Of a DNA stretch of 64,000 bases, positions 9,655-19,570 are shown in pieces. The position numbers and the translations under genes are program-made. Under the pieces are notes generated by a model that saw only the letters and a program-made list of their open reading frames with translations, did no database searches and was not told where the DNA came from. The stretch is from positions 24,945,866-25,009,865 of the forward strand of contig NC_064846.1 in assembly GCF_024166365.1 (NCBI RefSeq), in the 5' to 3' direction. This stretch comes from Elephas maximus indicus. Lineage: Eukaryota > Chordata > Mammalia > Proboscidea > Elephantidae. Each line of letters begins with the position of its first letter. The stretch's first letter is position 1.

Positions 9655-10975
9655 CATGCTCTCAGCAAATCTATTTCCTTTCAGAGCCAGATTCCTCCAA
9701 AGAATTATCTGCACTTGGTGACTTCCCTTCCTCACCTTTTCTCTATTCCTTATCTCACTCCAATATGGTTTCTGGGTTGATCACTTTACCAAAGGTCCTT
9801 TTACTGAAGTCATCGATGTCCTGCATGTTACCAGATACAATGGATTCTGCCTACTCCTCTTGTCAATAGCCTTCAGGATAATTTGCCAGGCTCCCCTCCT
9901 TGAAACACTCTCTTGCCTCTACTTGCAGGAGCCTACACACTCATGGTTTTCCTCCTGTCTCTCTATCCCCTCCTCAGTCTCATTTGCTGGTTACTTTTTT
10001 TTTTTTTTTCCATCTACATGACCTCTAAATGATGGAATTCCCAGGGTTCCATTCTGGGCTCTCTACTCTTCTCCCTCTAAACTGTTTCTCTGCATAAACT
10101 CCCTACTTTCATGATTTTAAATGCCACCTACATGCTGATGGCTTCTAAAATTATATTTCTATCCCAGATATCTCTTCTGGGTTCCAAACCAGTATATATG
10201 TAACTACCTGCTTGACTTCAGAATCCTTTTGTACAAAATTGATCTCATTATTTCTCCTTCTTTCCTCCAAACCTGGCCCTATTCCAGGGTTCTCCCATCT
10301 TAGTGAGTGATACAAGTACAGTTTCAATTCATGAACCTGAAATTCATGAACCTGAAAATTATTAATGATGCCCTTCCTCTGAATCCATCACCAAATCCAT
10401 TCAGTTTTACCTCTGAATGTATCTAGATCAATTCAGTTCTCATCATCTGTGCCATGACTCTCCTATTTCATACCACTATCACCTCTCACCAGTAACATTG
10501 TAATAGTGTCCTGATTTCCCAATATTCAGTAGCCCTCCATTTTCTTCAAAAGTCATTTTCCACATAGCAGCTGGAGTGATCTTAAAACATTAAATGAGTC
10601 ATGTCACTCTACTGAAAACCAAAGAGTTCCAGTCTCACCTATAATGAAATCCAGTGATGTCCTGCATTATCTGGTTCCTAATTACCTTCCCAGCCCTATC
10701 TATGAGATGTTCTCCCTCAATCGGTACGTTCCAACCACACCACCTTTTTCTATGTTCCCAAAACTCTCCGAGATCTTTACCACTGCAAGGCCTTGCTTCT
10801 AGCTAGTCCCTCTGTTGAAATCCTTCCCTATCCTACCCTTTCTTATAGCCTGTCTTTCTCTGGCCTGTTTCTCCTATTTATGTTTCAGGTTCCTGTTCAC
10901 CTGTCACATTCTCAGAGAAGCCTTCTATGATGCTCCCAACTCAAACCGATTTAGATATCCTTGTTATAAGCCTTC
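9655..10975 (+). mobile_element. L2 LINE, long copy including reverse transcriptase region
   Basis: About 1.3 kb keeps the L2 ORF2 order. It runs from the 'ctcactccaatatggtttct' segment through 'caaggtcc'-type text. The YADD-equivalent 'catgctgatggcttctaaa' lies near 10129. The 'tgcctgcttgac' stretch, 'agctggagtgatcttaaaac', 'gcattatctggttcc' and 'cagagaagccttc' follow. Its reading frame is destroyed by many indels. A T tract interrupts it at about 9996-10010. Confidence 0.7.
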
Positions 10976-11033
10976 CTAGCAGCCGAAGAAATAACCACCG
11001 TCTGGTAAGGGAGGAAGACACATAACCTTTCAG

Positions 11034-11130
11034 CCATTCACTCAACAAATATTCATTGAGTGCCTACTATATGCCAAGCACTCATCTAGGCTCTGAAGAC
11101 AAAGTGGCAAATAACCAGATAATGTGATAA
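11034..11130 (-). mobile_element. L2 LINE, left part split by an LTR
   Basis: The antisense L2 3' end begins 'cattcactcaacaaatattc' and continues through 'tgccaagcactcatctagg'. The solitary LTR at 11136-11605 cuts it, and L2 sequence resumes at 11611. Confidence 0.7.
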
Positions 11131-11135
11131 CTGCT

Positions 11136-11605
11136 TGTCTCAGTCATCTAGTGCTGCTATAACAGAAGTATCACAAATGGATGGTTTTAACAAAGAGAAA
11201 TTTATTTCCTCACAGTAAAGTAAGCTAAAAGTCTGAACTTAGGGCATCAGCTCCAGGGTAAGGCTTTCTCTCTCTGTTGGCCTTATCAATCTTCCCCCGG
11301 ACTAGGAGCTTCCTCGAGCAGGGACAAGGACTCCCTCTGGTCCCAGCACTGCATTCTTGGTGGTATAAGGTCCCCCTGTCCCTCTGCTTGCTTCTTTCTT
11401 TTCTATCTCAAAAGACTGCCTCAAGACACAATCCAATCTTGTAGGCTGAACCCTCCCTCACTAACACAACTACCATCCATCCTCCCTCATTAACATCATA
11501 GAGGCAGGGATATACAACATATAGGAAAATCACACAATACAGGGAATCATGGCCTAGCCAAATTGATACACACATTTTGGGGGGGACATAATTCAATCCA
11601 TGACA
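11136..11605 (-). mobile_element. Solitary LTR, MaLR-like (copy 2)
   Basis: It is the same LTR family as 1892-2410, inverted. Plus-strand ends read TGTCTCAGTC ... ATCCATGACA. A perfect 5-bp duplication CTGCT flanks it (11131-11135 and 11606-11610). On the minus strand it opens tgtcatggattgaattatgt. It inserted into an L2, so it is younger than that L2. It has no coding sequence. Confidence 0.85.
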
Positions 11606-11610
11606 CTGCT

Positions 11611-11935
11611 TAAACCCAGGTCCACAATGAATCCTATGGAGACACAGGAGAGCATCACTTGGTTCAATATATTTGGATGGGACAAGACAGTCAGGCAAGA
11701 CTTTCTGTAGAGGATGATGGTGGATCTGAGTAGTAAAGGACAAAAAATCATTAGCCAGGTGAAAAACCAGTAGGGGCAGGATTTTCCAGGCAGAGGGCAT
11801 GAGTAAGGATACACAGGTGTGATAAGGTAAGTTGTGAGATGGAGCCTAGTGGGAGATAAGATTGGAGAAGGACACAAGAGCAAGGTCATGGAAAGTCTCA
11901 AATCCTATGCTGAGAAGCTTGGGTTTTAATCCTGT
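11611..11935 (-). mobile_element. L2 LINE, right part
   Basis: It continues the antisense L2 interrupted at 11130, with 'gagtagtaaaggac', 'ttccaggcagagggcatgag', 'ggtgtgataagg' and 'agcaaggtcatggaaagtct' in the order expected for reverse-complement L2. Confidence 0.6.
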
Positions 11936-11939
11936 GAAG

Positions 11940-12190
11940 TCAGGAATTAAATATCTGTTGTGTGTAGGGCATTATGCTGGGTACTTGAAGATACAGATAG
12001 AAATGACTCCCTGTCTCTGCCATCGAAAGGTTTACATTTTTTCTGTGATGATAGTATATATACATAAAAAGGGCAGAGCTACACGTCAAATGAAAAGGAA
12101 TAATGTACTTCTCTGGGGAAGAAATGGCATAAGCAGAAAGTCAGGGAGGGTTTCAAGAGAAGATAGGGCTTGAGCTGGGCCATGAAGGAC
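11940..12190 (-). mobile_element. Second antisense L2 fragment
   Basis: It restarts at the terminal part ('gggcattatgctgggtactt'), then repeats internal L2 text ('aagtcagggagggtttcaag', 'gagctgggccatgaaggac'). This indicates a separate copy in the same orientation. Confidence 0.55.
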
Positions 12191-12737
12191 AAAATGGGGT
12201 GAATTTAGCTAAGCAGGGGCATTAAAACACATTTTGAGCATGTGTGTTTGTTCATATTTCCTACTATAAACTTCGTTAGGTCTTTACATTAGGTTGTTTT
12301 CCATTAATTATATAATTATTTTTAAAAAGAACACACACGCACACAGAGGAAGAGAAACACAACTAAAGCATACCTACAAATTCTTCCCTTCAGTATTGAG
12401 TTTTTTGGAGGGTTGTATGCAGAAATTATTTATTACCTATCCCAGAATGGTTCCCCTCCAATCAGTTAGAAATTCCTTCTTTCCTCCCACAGTGTAAATA
12501 TGTTCAAGTAAAACCCAATCATTTTAAGGAGACTTTAACCGAGACAAAGGTACTAACTCTTCCCTCAAATCAAATAAAGAGATGATTTCGGGATTAGCCA
12601 ATATTTGGGGTTATAAAAATTACTATCTATCCTATGCCTTTCTAATCAGACTGGGAGTCCCCAGAGGATGGGGAAAGTGCCTTGACTTTCATACTGCCAT
12701 AACTGTTGTGAGTTGAATGCAGCTCATCATTGTAGGA
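12190..12737. other. Region downstream of the olfactory receptor
   Basis: This is the 3' flank of the minus-strand receptor gene. A short (AC)n tract lies near 12331-12342. No other gene or recognised repeat is present, and no polyadenylation site could be assigned with confidence. Confidence 0.45.
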
Positions 12738-13703
12738 TCAACTTCTTAGCTTTCTCAGGGCCTCCTTGACATTCTTGTTTTTGAGGCTGTATATAAGAGG
12801 GTTACACATGGGAGTGACAACTGTATATAGCAAGGAGAAGGTTTTGTTGAGAGCTGGCACCTGGCCAGCCAAGGGCACAGCATAGACCAGGATCAAGGTT
12901 CCATAAAACAAGGTCACAACCACTAGGTGAGAGGAGCAGGTGGAGAATGCCTTCTGCCTACCAGTCATGGAAGGTATATGCAACACCGTGGAAAGAATCC
13001 TCCAGTAGGATGCTAGGGTTAGTCCAAAGGGGGCCAGGGTTACCAGTACTGTTAGACTCATGCAGACCAGGCTGACTAGATGGGGATCTGAGCAGGAGAG
13101 CTTCTGCAGAGGTTCCAAGTCACAGAAGAAGTGGTCAATCTCATTGTCACCACAGAAGGTCAAGCTGGACACCATAGCAGCCTGGAATGCAGCTGCCACT
13201 GTGAAGCCACTGACCCATGAGCCAATTACTAGCCCCACACACATCATCCCATGCATTAGTGTTGGGTAGTGTAAGGGTCGGCAGACAGCCAGATACCGGT
13301 CATATGACATCACTGCCAGAAGATAACATTCAGTGCTGCCCAGGGCCCCAAAGAAGTAGAGTTGAATAATACAACCTACCATGGAAATCACTTTGTTCTC
13401 TCTCAGCAAGTCCATCAGCATTCTAGGCGCAATGTTTGATGTATAACAGACCTCCAGGCATGAGAGGTTTGCCAGAAAGAAGTACATCGGTGTCTGGAGT
13501 CCCTGCTGAGTGCTCACCAGGACCACGAGGAGGAGATTCCCAGATATGGTGGCTAGGTATACAATGCCAAGCACCAGGAAGAGGAAAGGACCCAGTTTCT
13601 TGAGGTCTCCAAACCCCAGCATGATAAACTCAGTCACCACCATAGTGGCATTTCCTGGCCCCACAGAAGACAAAAATTCCAGCGGAAGTGTCAGCCTCTC
13701 CAT
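12738..13703 (-). CDS. Olfactory receptor (class II), intact
   Basis: A single-exon G-protein-coupled receptor of 321 residues, presumably an odorant receptor of olfactory neurons coupling to Golf. The expected landmarks are present. There is an N-terminal glycosylation site N18-A-T, GN at 55-56 in TM1 and PMYFFL at 72-77. The TM3/loop motif is MSYDRYLAVC at 132-141, with conserved cysteines in the second extracellular loop (C184, C194, C204). KAFSTCSSH spans 251-259, and PMCNPLIYSLKN spans 298-309 in TM7. No stop or frameshift interrupts it. The first Met was chosen because it includes the glycosylation site and has a strong Kozak context (A at -3, G at +4); Met21 is an alternative that would lose the site. 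Loop and TM3 text is closest to what I recall of family 11/6 receptors, but I do not assign a name. An upstream non-coding exon is usual for the family and was not located. Confidence 0.95.
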   Translation of the reverse strand: MERLTLPLEFLSSVGPGNATMVVTEFIMLGFGDLKKLGPFLFLVLGIVYLATISGNLLLVVLVSTQQGLQTPMYFFLANLSCLEVCYTSNIAPRMLMDLLRENKVISMVGCIIQLYFFGALGSTECYLLAVMSYDRYLAVCRPLHYPTLMHGMMCVGLVIGSWVSGFTVAAAFQAAMVSSLTFCGDNEIDHFFCDLEPLQKLSCSDPHLVSLVCMSLTVLVTLAPFGLTLASYWRILSTVLHIPSMTGRQKAFSTCSSHLVVVTLFYGTLILVYAVPLAGQVPALNKTFSLLYTVVTPMCNPLIYSLKNKNVKEALRKLRS

Positions 13704-13986
13704 ACTCTGTGTCCGGTCACTCTACCACTTACATTTCTCCCATAGCCCAGTTCTATCAGCGGTTAGAGCTCTGTGCCGATGAGGGCATTTCTTGTGGTGG
13801 TCGTCATCATAGCAGTTAAATTTGCCCTCAGAAAAGCTTTTTTATAGGAATCAGCTGAACCTATCATCTGGTCAAGGTGTGGAGGGGGAATGAGGAGACT
13901 AAATGGGAGAAGGAATGATTCAGTGAAAATATGTCCCCATCCCTAAGGGAACAGTCCAGAGTGCCACCCTACTGGTGGTAGTTCAA
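13704..13986. promoter_or_regulatory. 5' flank of the olfactory receptor gene
   Basis: This sequence lies upstream of the receptor on the minus strand and ends at an AfroSINE. It presumably holds the intron end or 5' exon typical of receptor genes. I could not identify a clear splice acceptor or promoter element, so this only marks the likely location. Confidence 0.3.
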
Positions 13987-14186
13987 AATCCACTGCCATC
14001 AAGTCGATTCCGACTCATGGCGAACTTATAGGACAGAGTAGAACTTCCCCATAGGGTTTACAAGGCTATAAATCTTTATGGAGGCAGACTGCCACATCTT
14101 CCTCCTGCGGAGTGGCAGGTGGGTTCGAACCACAGAGCTTTGGGTTGGCAGCCAAGTGCTTAACCACTGTGCCACCAGGGCTCCTT
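13987..14186 (-). mobile_element. AfroSINE copy 4, long form
   Basis: This is a complete antisense AfroSINE, including the long-form internal segment 'aatctttatggaggcagact' and the head 'ggagccctggtggcacagtg'. It is flanked by an imperfect 14-bp duplication (tggtggtagttcaa at 13973-13986 and tggtggcaagtcaa at 14187-14200). It lies about 280 bp upstream of the receptor start codon. Confidence 0.93.
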
Positions 14187-14985
14187 TGGTGGCAAGTCAA
14201 GACCCCCAAATGTATCATTCAAAGAATACAGGTAGAGCACATGCTGGGAATTCTTCATGCCATTTTGGACGAAAGAAATTCCCAAAGAATGTTCTTTTAA
14301 ATATTAAGAAAATTCAAGCAATGGCAGGCTAGATAGCAAAACATATTCATAAAACCTTCTGTGATCAGAGCATGGGATGGGACTGAAATGCCAAGACTGA
14401 AGCAGAGAATCGTTCCATTGATGTTACGGGATTACTCATACTTGTTTGGTGGCTACATTCCTGAGATAACAGAACAGCAGCCTCTGTAGAAAGAGTAGAT
14501 TCTGGAAAACCTAGAAGGGAATAAGGGTTTCTTATTTTTGAATCTAGTCTCATGAAAAGGCTGGATTTTAGGTTTCTGGGGAGAAAGCCCAGCAGCTGAC
14601 ATCCAAAACTACTTGTTAGATTCGCATGCACATATCTAAACACCCACAGCCACACGCACAAGCACGCACATGCACTCACACACACACCCATCTGGATCTG
14701 AAACTACATAGTCAGGTAGAGATAGATATACATAGAGAAAAGGCACACATGCCATCATCTTTGCCATCACTTTTTAAATTTGGGTTTCCCAGGGCAGCCT
14801 TCTAGAAGTGAGATATTTGTAATTCAGATATGCTAACATTAGGGAGGTATTGACCCTGGGTTAGATCACAAGGTCCAAATAACCAGGCTTTCCATATACA
14901 TCATTGACAGTGGGAAAGAAAACAGCATGTTTTCTCGTTCAATTTTACTCTTGCCCTTTTTTTGTGAGGCAGTTTAATTTAATAA
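14187..14985. other. Unassigned sequence with a CA-rich tract
   Basis: No gene is supported. An imperfect (CA)n stretch occurs at about 14640-14688. The rest resembles no repeat I know. Confidence 0.5.
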
Positions 14986-14989
14986 TTAA

Positions 14990-15215
14990 ACATATGATCT
15001 CCAGAGCCAGACTTCCTGGGATTAAATTCCAGCCTCAACATTTACTGGCTGTGTGACCTTGACAAGTTACTTAACTTCTCTGTCCCTCACTTTTCTCACG
15101 TGAAATATGAGGATAATAATAGCATCTCCTGGCAATGTTGTTTAGAGAAGTAAATGCATGTAAACTAATTAGAACACTGTCTGACACAAAGTAAGCACTA
15201 AACAAGCATCAAAGA
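14990..15215 (+). mobile_element. MIR SINE, near complete
   Basis: It is a clear MIR in order: 'ccagagccagacttcctggg', 'ggctgtgtgaccttgacaag', 'ttacttaacttctctgtccc', 'aggataataatagcatctcc', 'acacaaagtaagcactaaac'. Confidence 0.9.
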
Positions 15216-15298
15216 TTTTCGTTTACATAATAAAATTATCTATAAAAACCGCTCCACAGAAGCATTACACAACATCACTAATTGTTATACTTAAAACT

Positions 15299-15460
15299 AG
15301 AAACCCTGGTGGCGTAGGGGTTAAGTGCTACGGCTGCTAACCAAAAGGTCTGCAGTTTGAATCCACCAGGTGCTCCTTGGAAACTCTATGGGGCAGTTCT
15401 ACTCTGTCCTATAAGGTCGCTTTGAGTCGGAACCGACTCGAGAGCGCTGGGTTTGTTTTT
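15299..15460 (+). mobile_element. AfroSINE copy 5
   Basis: A full-length short-form copy. The head is 'gaaaccctggtggcgtaggg', then 'ctgctaaccaaaaggtctgc', 'tggggcagttctactctgtc', and the tail 'gtcggaaccgactcgagagc' with a T-rich end. It leads into an AT dinucleotide tract. Confidence 0.95.
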
Positions 15461-15562
15461 TTATTTATATATATATTTTATATATATAAATTTAAAAAAT
15501 CCAGTGCTGTCCAGTTATATTTTATTTATATATATATATAATCTTTATATATATATATACTT
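15461..15562. repeat. AT-rich microsatellite at a SINE tail
   Basis: A TATATA/TTTATA-rich low-complexity tract, interrupted by a short non-repetitive piece at about 15496-15520. It probably grew from the AfroSINE tail. Confidence 0.8.
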
Positions 15563-15699
15563 AAATAATATCAAGCACCGTAAATGCACTGAAGGAAAGT
15601 TGTACATTTCTCATTACTTCTTAAGTGTTACCTCCAACCCAGTGTTACCTATCACTGCTTAATTTCACCGCTTAATTTATAACTTAAAGACAGTTTAAC

Positions 15700-15812
15700 A
15701 TAACACTAGTATCGATCTATAGGGCTATGCAAGGGTTAGATGAGATAATGTATATAAAGTGCCTGTCACATAGGAAATGTTCAATAAATCATGACTAATA
15801 TTAATAATGTGT
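15700..15812 (+). mobile_element. MIR fragment
   Basis: The MIR 3' half is present: 'ggttagatgagataatgtat', 'aagtgcctgtcacatagg', 'aatgttcaataaatc'. Confidence 0.7.
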
Positions 15813-15814
15813 AG

Positions 15815-15915
15815 AACTAACAAGTTGCCCAAAGTCATCAAATAGGCATGTGGCAAAGCTGAGATTCAAACTGCTCTGTGTGACTCCAACACCCATGATC
15901 TTTCCACCACACCAA
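15815..15915 (-). mobile_element. MIR fragment, opposite orientation
   Basis: It reads antisense MIR: 'caagttgcccaaagtcatca', 'ggcaaagctgagattcaaac', 'gtgactccaacacccatgat'. It lies back to back with the preceding sense MIR. Confidence 0.7.
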
Positions 15916-16339
15916 GCTGAGTCGCTGCCTGCTATTGTTTACATGTATGTGTGTACATGCATGCATACTCATCTTTGTCTATGCGAAAAGGGCTTTTACA
16001 ATTCTGCCTAAAAGCATTGAAGGCAAACTCTCCACCTTAATCTTGTACCTTTAAGCCATCCTTCTTCCTACGCATTTACCTTGCACCACCACACACCAAC
16101 CATGGGCACCCCTACTACTCTTTTTTCCTTTAGCTCCAGTTCCTGCCCAGCTCCTGCTCTTGGTTCACCTTCTTCTTTTAGGCCCTGCTCCTTCCAGGGC
16201 AACTCAGGATTTTTTTTTTTTTTTTGCTGGGTTGAGGGGGAATCTCCTCAGCCCAGGTTCCCCCTTCCTCCTCAAGAACTTTGGCTCGGACTCATCTTCC
16301 TTTCTTTCTACAATTATCTTGGCCATCCTTAACCATTCC

Positions 16340-16570
16340 TTTTAAAAATGAATTCCTACCTCTGCTCTATCACTGCCTTCTCTTGTTTCCTGCTTTATTT
16401 TTATTTATTGCATCTATCACCTCTGACTTATATTTTACTTGATTCTTTTTAATAGTCTGTCTCCTTTAATGTGGGCTCCACGAAAGCAGGAATTTCCTCT
16501 ATTTTGTTCACTACTGAATCCCTGGCACCTAGAACAGTGCCTGGTACATAGTAAACACAATAAATACTTG
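16340..16570 (+). mobile_element. L2 LINE 3' end
   Basis: Terminal L2 order is present: 'gtgggctccacgaaagcagg', 'ctgaatccctggcacctaga', 'acagtgcctggtacatagta', 'aataaatacttgctgaatga'. Confidence 0.8.
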
Positions 16571-16579
16571 CTGAATGAA

Positions 16580-16760
16580 GTAGAGAAGCTGTATGGTACA
16601 ATGAAAAGTGCTTTGCCTTTGGAGCCAAACAGAGCCATGTCCAGATCTTAGCTCTGCCACTTGTTAGTATGTGATCTTGGGTAATTCACTTGACCCCTAT
16701 AATCTTCAGTTCCCTCATCTGTTAAATAAGAATTGTGACAGGGCCTATTAAAGTTGTCCC
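16580..16760 (+). mobile_element. MIR SINE
   Basis: MIR order is present: 'tttggagccaaacagagcca', 'cttagctctgccacttgtta', 'atgtgatcttgggtaattca', 'tcccctcatctgtt'-type text, immediately after an L2. Confidence 0.8.
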
Positions 16761-16792
16761 CAAATATCCATTCTCTCCTTCTTCTACAGCAG

Positions 16793-16972
16793 GAGTCAGC
16801 AAACTTTTTCTTAAAGGGCCAGATAGTGTTTCAGGCTTTATGGTCATAAAGTCTCTGTCACAAGAAAGCAGCATAGACATACATAAATAGATGCACATGG
16901 CTGTGTGCCAATGAAACTTTATTTATCCGAAAGCATTGCTGGCTCTCAGGCTGTAGTTTGCTGACCCCCACG
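16793..16972 (+). mobile_element. hAT-Charlie non-autonomous DNA transposon
   Basis: It starts 'caggagtcagcaaacttttt' and ends 'gctgtagtttgctgacccc', the near-inverted ends of a short Charlie-type element. 'aagggccagatagtg' and 'caatgaaactttattta' lie inside. The MER58-type assignment is from memory and is less certain than the hAT class. Confidence 0.7.
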
Positions 16973-16973
16973 C

Positions 16974-17023
16974 GTGGGGTCGCCACGAGCCAGAGTCCAC
17001 TCAGTGGCTACTAACAACAACAT
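16974..17023 (+). mobile_element. Short RTE or AfroSINE 3' tail fragment
   Basis: About 50 bp reads 'ggggtcgccacgagccagag ... actcagtggctactaacaacaaca', matching the RTE 3' terminus with an (AAC)n end. It sits directly at the end of the hAT element. It is most simply a strongly 5'-truncated RTE insertion. Confidence 0.65.
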
Positions 17024-17281
17024 AGCTGGATACATGGCTGCCTAGCCAAACCCACATTTTCTTTGCAGCTAGGTTGAGCCAGTGGGGTGTGAATGGCAAT
17101 GATGTGTGTAACTTTTGGATTGTATACCCTTAAAACAGGAAGAGAATTTAAATGCAAATGACCAGGTTTTATTCTTTTTCTGAATAAAACCCAAATAAAG
17201 CATTTGACTGTTTGGGCCTTTTTCACGTTCCTAACAAGCTAGATAAGTAATATTCAAAGTGGGGTATGCAGAGCCCTAGAT

Positions 17282-17497
17282 CAGTGGTTCTTAATTGGGA
17301 ACAATTTTGCCCCCCAAGAAATATCTGACAATGTCTAGAGACGTTTCTGATTGTCACAACTAAGGGGCTGCTGCTGGCATCTAGTAGATAGAGACCACCA
17401 ATGTTGCTAACCATCCTACAATGCACAGGAGAGCCCCCTACAACAAAGAATTATCTGGCCCAAAATGTCAATAGTGCTAAGATTGAGAAACCATGCC
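17282..17497 (+). mobile_element. MER5A-like hAT DNA transposon, full length
   Basis: It runs from 'cagtggttcttaattgggaa' through 'acaatgtctagagacgtttc', 'ctgctggcatctagtagata', 'tcctacaatgcacaggagag' and 'ggcccaaaatgtcaatagtg' to 'gattgagaaacca'. This is the complete order of the ~190-bp MER5A non-autonomous element. It encodes nothing. Confidence 0.9.
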
Positions 17498-17761
17498 CTG
17501 GAGATACACAATGACTTCTCAAGGAGGTGTGGCAACAGGGAGAGTTTTAAGAGAATTAATTTCCAATTTATATATGGACTGTTCTCTAAAATTGATCTGC
17601 TGTGAATGTGTCTGAGGTCGAAGAGTCATTCCAGTTCTCTTTTCTCTCCTCTCCTTTCACAATTACCCTTCTCCAACTTTACAAGAGAAAGATCTACCCC
17701 TCTGCCATTTTCAGTCTTACCATGGCTGCAGTCATTTTCTTCTTTGAGGCCTCAGAGAACA

Positions 17762-17870
17762 GAAGAGTGGATAAGATCTTGGACTTTGAATTTAGACCCA
17801 GGATTCTAAACAACATTGTGTCACTTACTAGCTGTATAATTTTGGGAAGTACCTATCACCTAGCTAGCTA
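17762..17870 (+). mobile_element. MIR fragment
   Basis: The MIR 5' part is present: 'ttagacccaggattctaaac' and 'tcacttactagctgtataat'. It is diverged. Confidence 0.6.
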
Positions 17871-17929
17871 GCTGTCTATCATCTATTTAATCTATCTTAA
17901 CACTTTGGAGCCTTATCTTCATATGACAT

Positions 17930-19340
17930 TTTTTTTTTTAGTTAAAATTTTCATTTTATAGGCATATTTTTGTTGAAGTGTATGATGGGATGATCAAGAA
18001 AAGACTTTCAAGTAAAAAAATATGTATGACATTAGAATAAAATCCTGCGGGACAGTTAATGGAAATATGAGCCCAAGAAACAAAGAAATGGTGTTAAATG
18101 TCCGACTATTAGAGGATGTGTCCATTTATATATTAAAGGATTAGAGGGAATATAAAAAATACTGTAGCATTTAAAATCCATTGAAGAAGTTAAAAGAGTG
18201 GTGTAAGGGTTAATTTTAAACTGTCAATATTTACAAGGTGACAAAAATATACTGTTGGCATCTATTTGAACTTATGAAGAATGTTAGATTTCAAATTAAA
18301 ATGTGCAAGGGAGTAGAGTACAGAGTTTGAAGAGCTAGGTTACTGCTAAATCCCTTCTGTGGCCTTTTTCGCTTGATGAAAAAACAGAGAGAGGAAAAAA
18401 ACAGTCACATAGAGATGTGATTAAAATGCAGCAGCAAGTCCTACTGCACAAGACCGGTTTTCTCCGGTCCCCACTCACCCTGCCAGCTAGCTTCCAAGTG
18501 GGTTTTTTTTTCCCCTGTTCAAGAAGTTCTTCATGCTCCCCCAGCCTTCCTTTCAAACCAGTACCTATTTTCCCCCCTTTTTATCGAATAATGACTCTCT
18601 TAGTCATCACTGCAGGTCTCCTGGACTCTTACAATCTGCTTATGACTCAACCTGCTTTTAACAAGTGGGCCTCCAGATACAATCCATGATTATCAGGCAG
18701 AACTTTAAAAAACATATTAAGAGAAAATGTTAAAACAGTGCTATAGGGTGGTCTCTCTCTCACACACACACACACACACATCCGGGCTGCACTCACAGAG
18801 GACTTGTCTTCCACATGCCAAAAAAAACTACTAGGAAAATGGACAAGTCAACCAAATGAATTATTTCGGTTGTTTGTTTTTGTGCACAAAAGGGCAAAAC
18901 CTGGTTCTTTTCTGAAGGCAACCTTTACTGTTTTAGGCAAATTGTGAAACCTGTGAGTATTCACAGGCACTGGAAAGTAATTTCATATGAGCTCAGTGAC
19001 ATATATCTGTACACATAGGAAACAGTGGGGTTGTCACTGTAAAGATCAGGGGAAAGGTGTACTTGATGGCATCCCCTTGCGAAGACCTACATTTTCACAC
19101 TGAAATCAGAGAACACAACCTTTAAATAGAAATGGCAATAAACAAAATAGTTCACTGTCATCCAGACTGGTTTGCAGAGTGTATTTCTACACTGGACTCT
19201 GGCTTGGTAAACGGGTCTTACCTCACTGGAAGTCTGAGCCACCATTTGATTCTTTTCTGTCTGGAAACAGCTTTTTTACACTCTGAAACAAGCCAAAGAA
19301 GGGAAACTTTCCTTAAGCACCCCCTTAAGATCAATCATCA
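17930..19340. other. Unassigned intergenic sequence with a CA microsatellite
   Basis: About 1.4 kb without a recognised gene. A (TC)n(CA)n microsatellite lies at about 18753-18781. Open frames around 18335-18689 lack any family signature. Confidence 0.5.
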
Positions 19341-19344
19341 GATA

Positions 19345-19570
19345 TTCATATTAGCTGTGTGACCTTGAGTAGTATTCTTAACCACTCTGGGCCTCAGCTT
19401 CTTCGTCTATAAAATAACAATAATGTTACCTATACTAGATATATGAAATTAGTAAATTAAATGAGACACAATGTTTTTTTTAAGTTATTTAAAGCACTAT
19501 ACAAAGTACATCAGAAATGACAATAACAGTCATTAATAACAGTTATTATTGTTCTTGTTATTATTAGTTT
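19345..19570 (+). mobile_element. MIR SINE
   Basis: MIR order is present: 'tagctgtgtgaccttgagta', 'ctctgggcctcagcttcttc', 'aatgttacctatactag', 'aagcactatacaaagtacat', then a 'ttattattgttcttgttatt' end. Confidence 0.8.

Noticed and set aside
11408..11800. A 130-codon minus-strand frame across an LTR and an L2
   Set aside because: It crosses the LTR boundary at 11605 into L2, so it cannot be a historical gene, and no splice sites or motifs support it.
17602..17871. A small gene with a hydrophobic segment at 17602-17871
   Set aside because: Its second half is MIR sequence and the first half lacks any conserved pattern.
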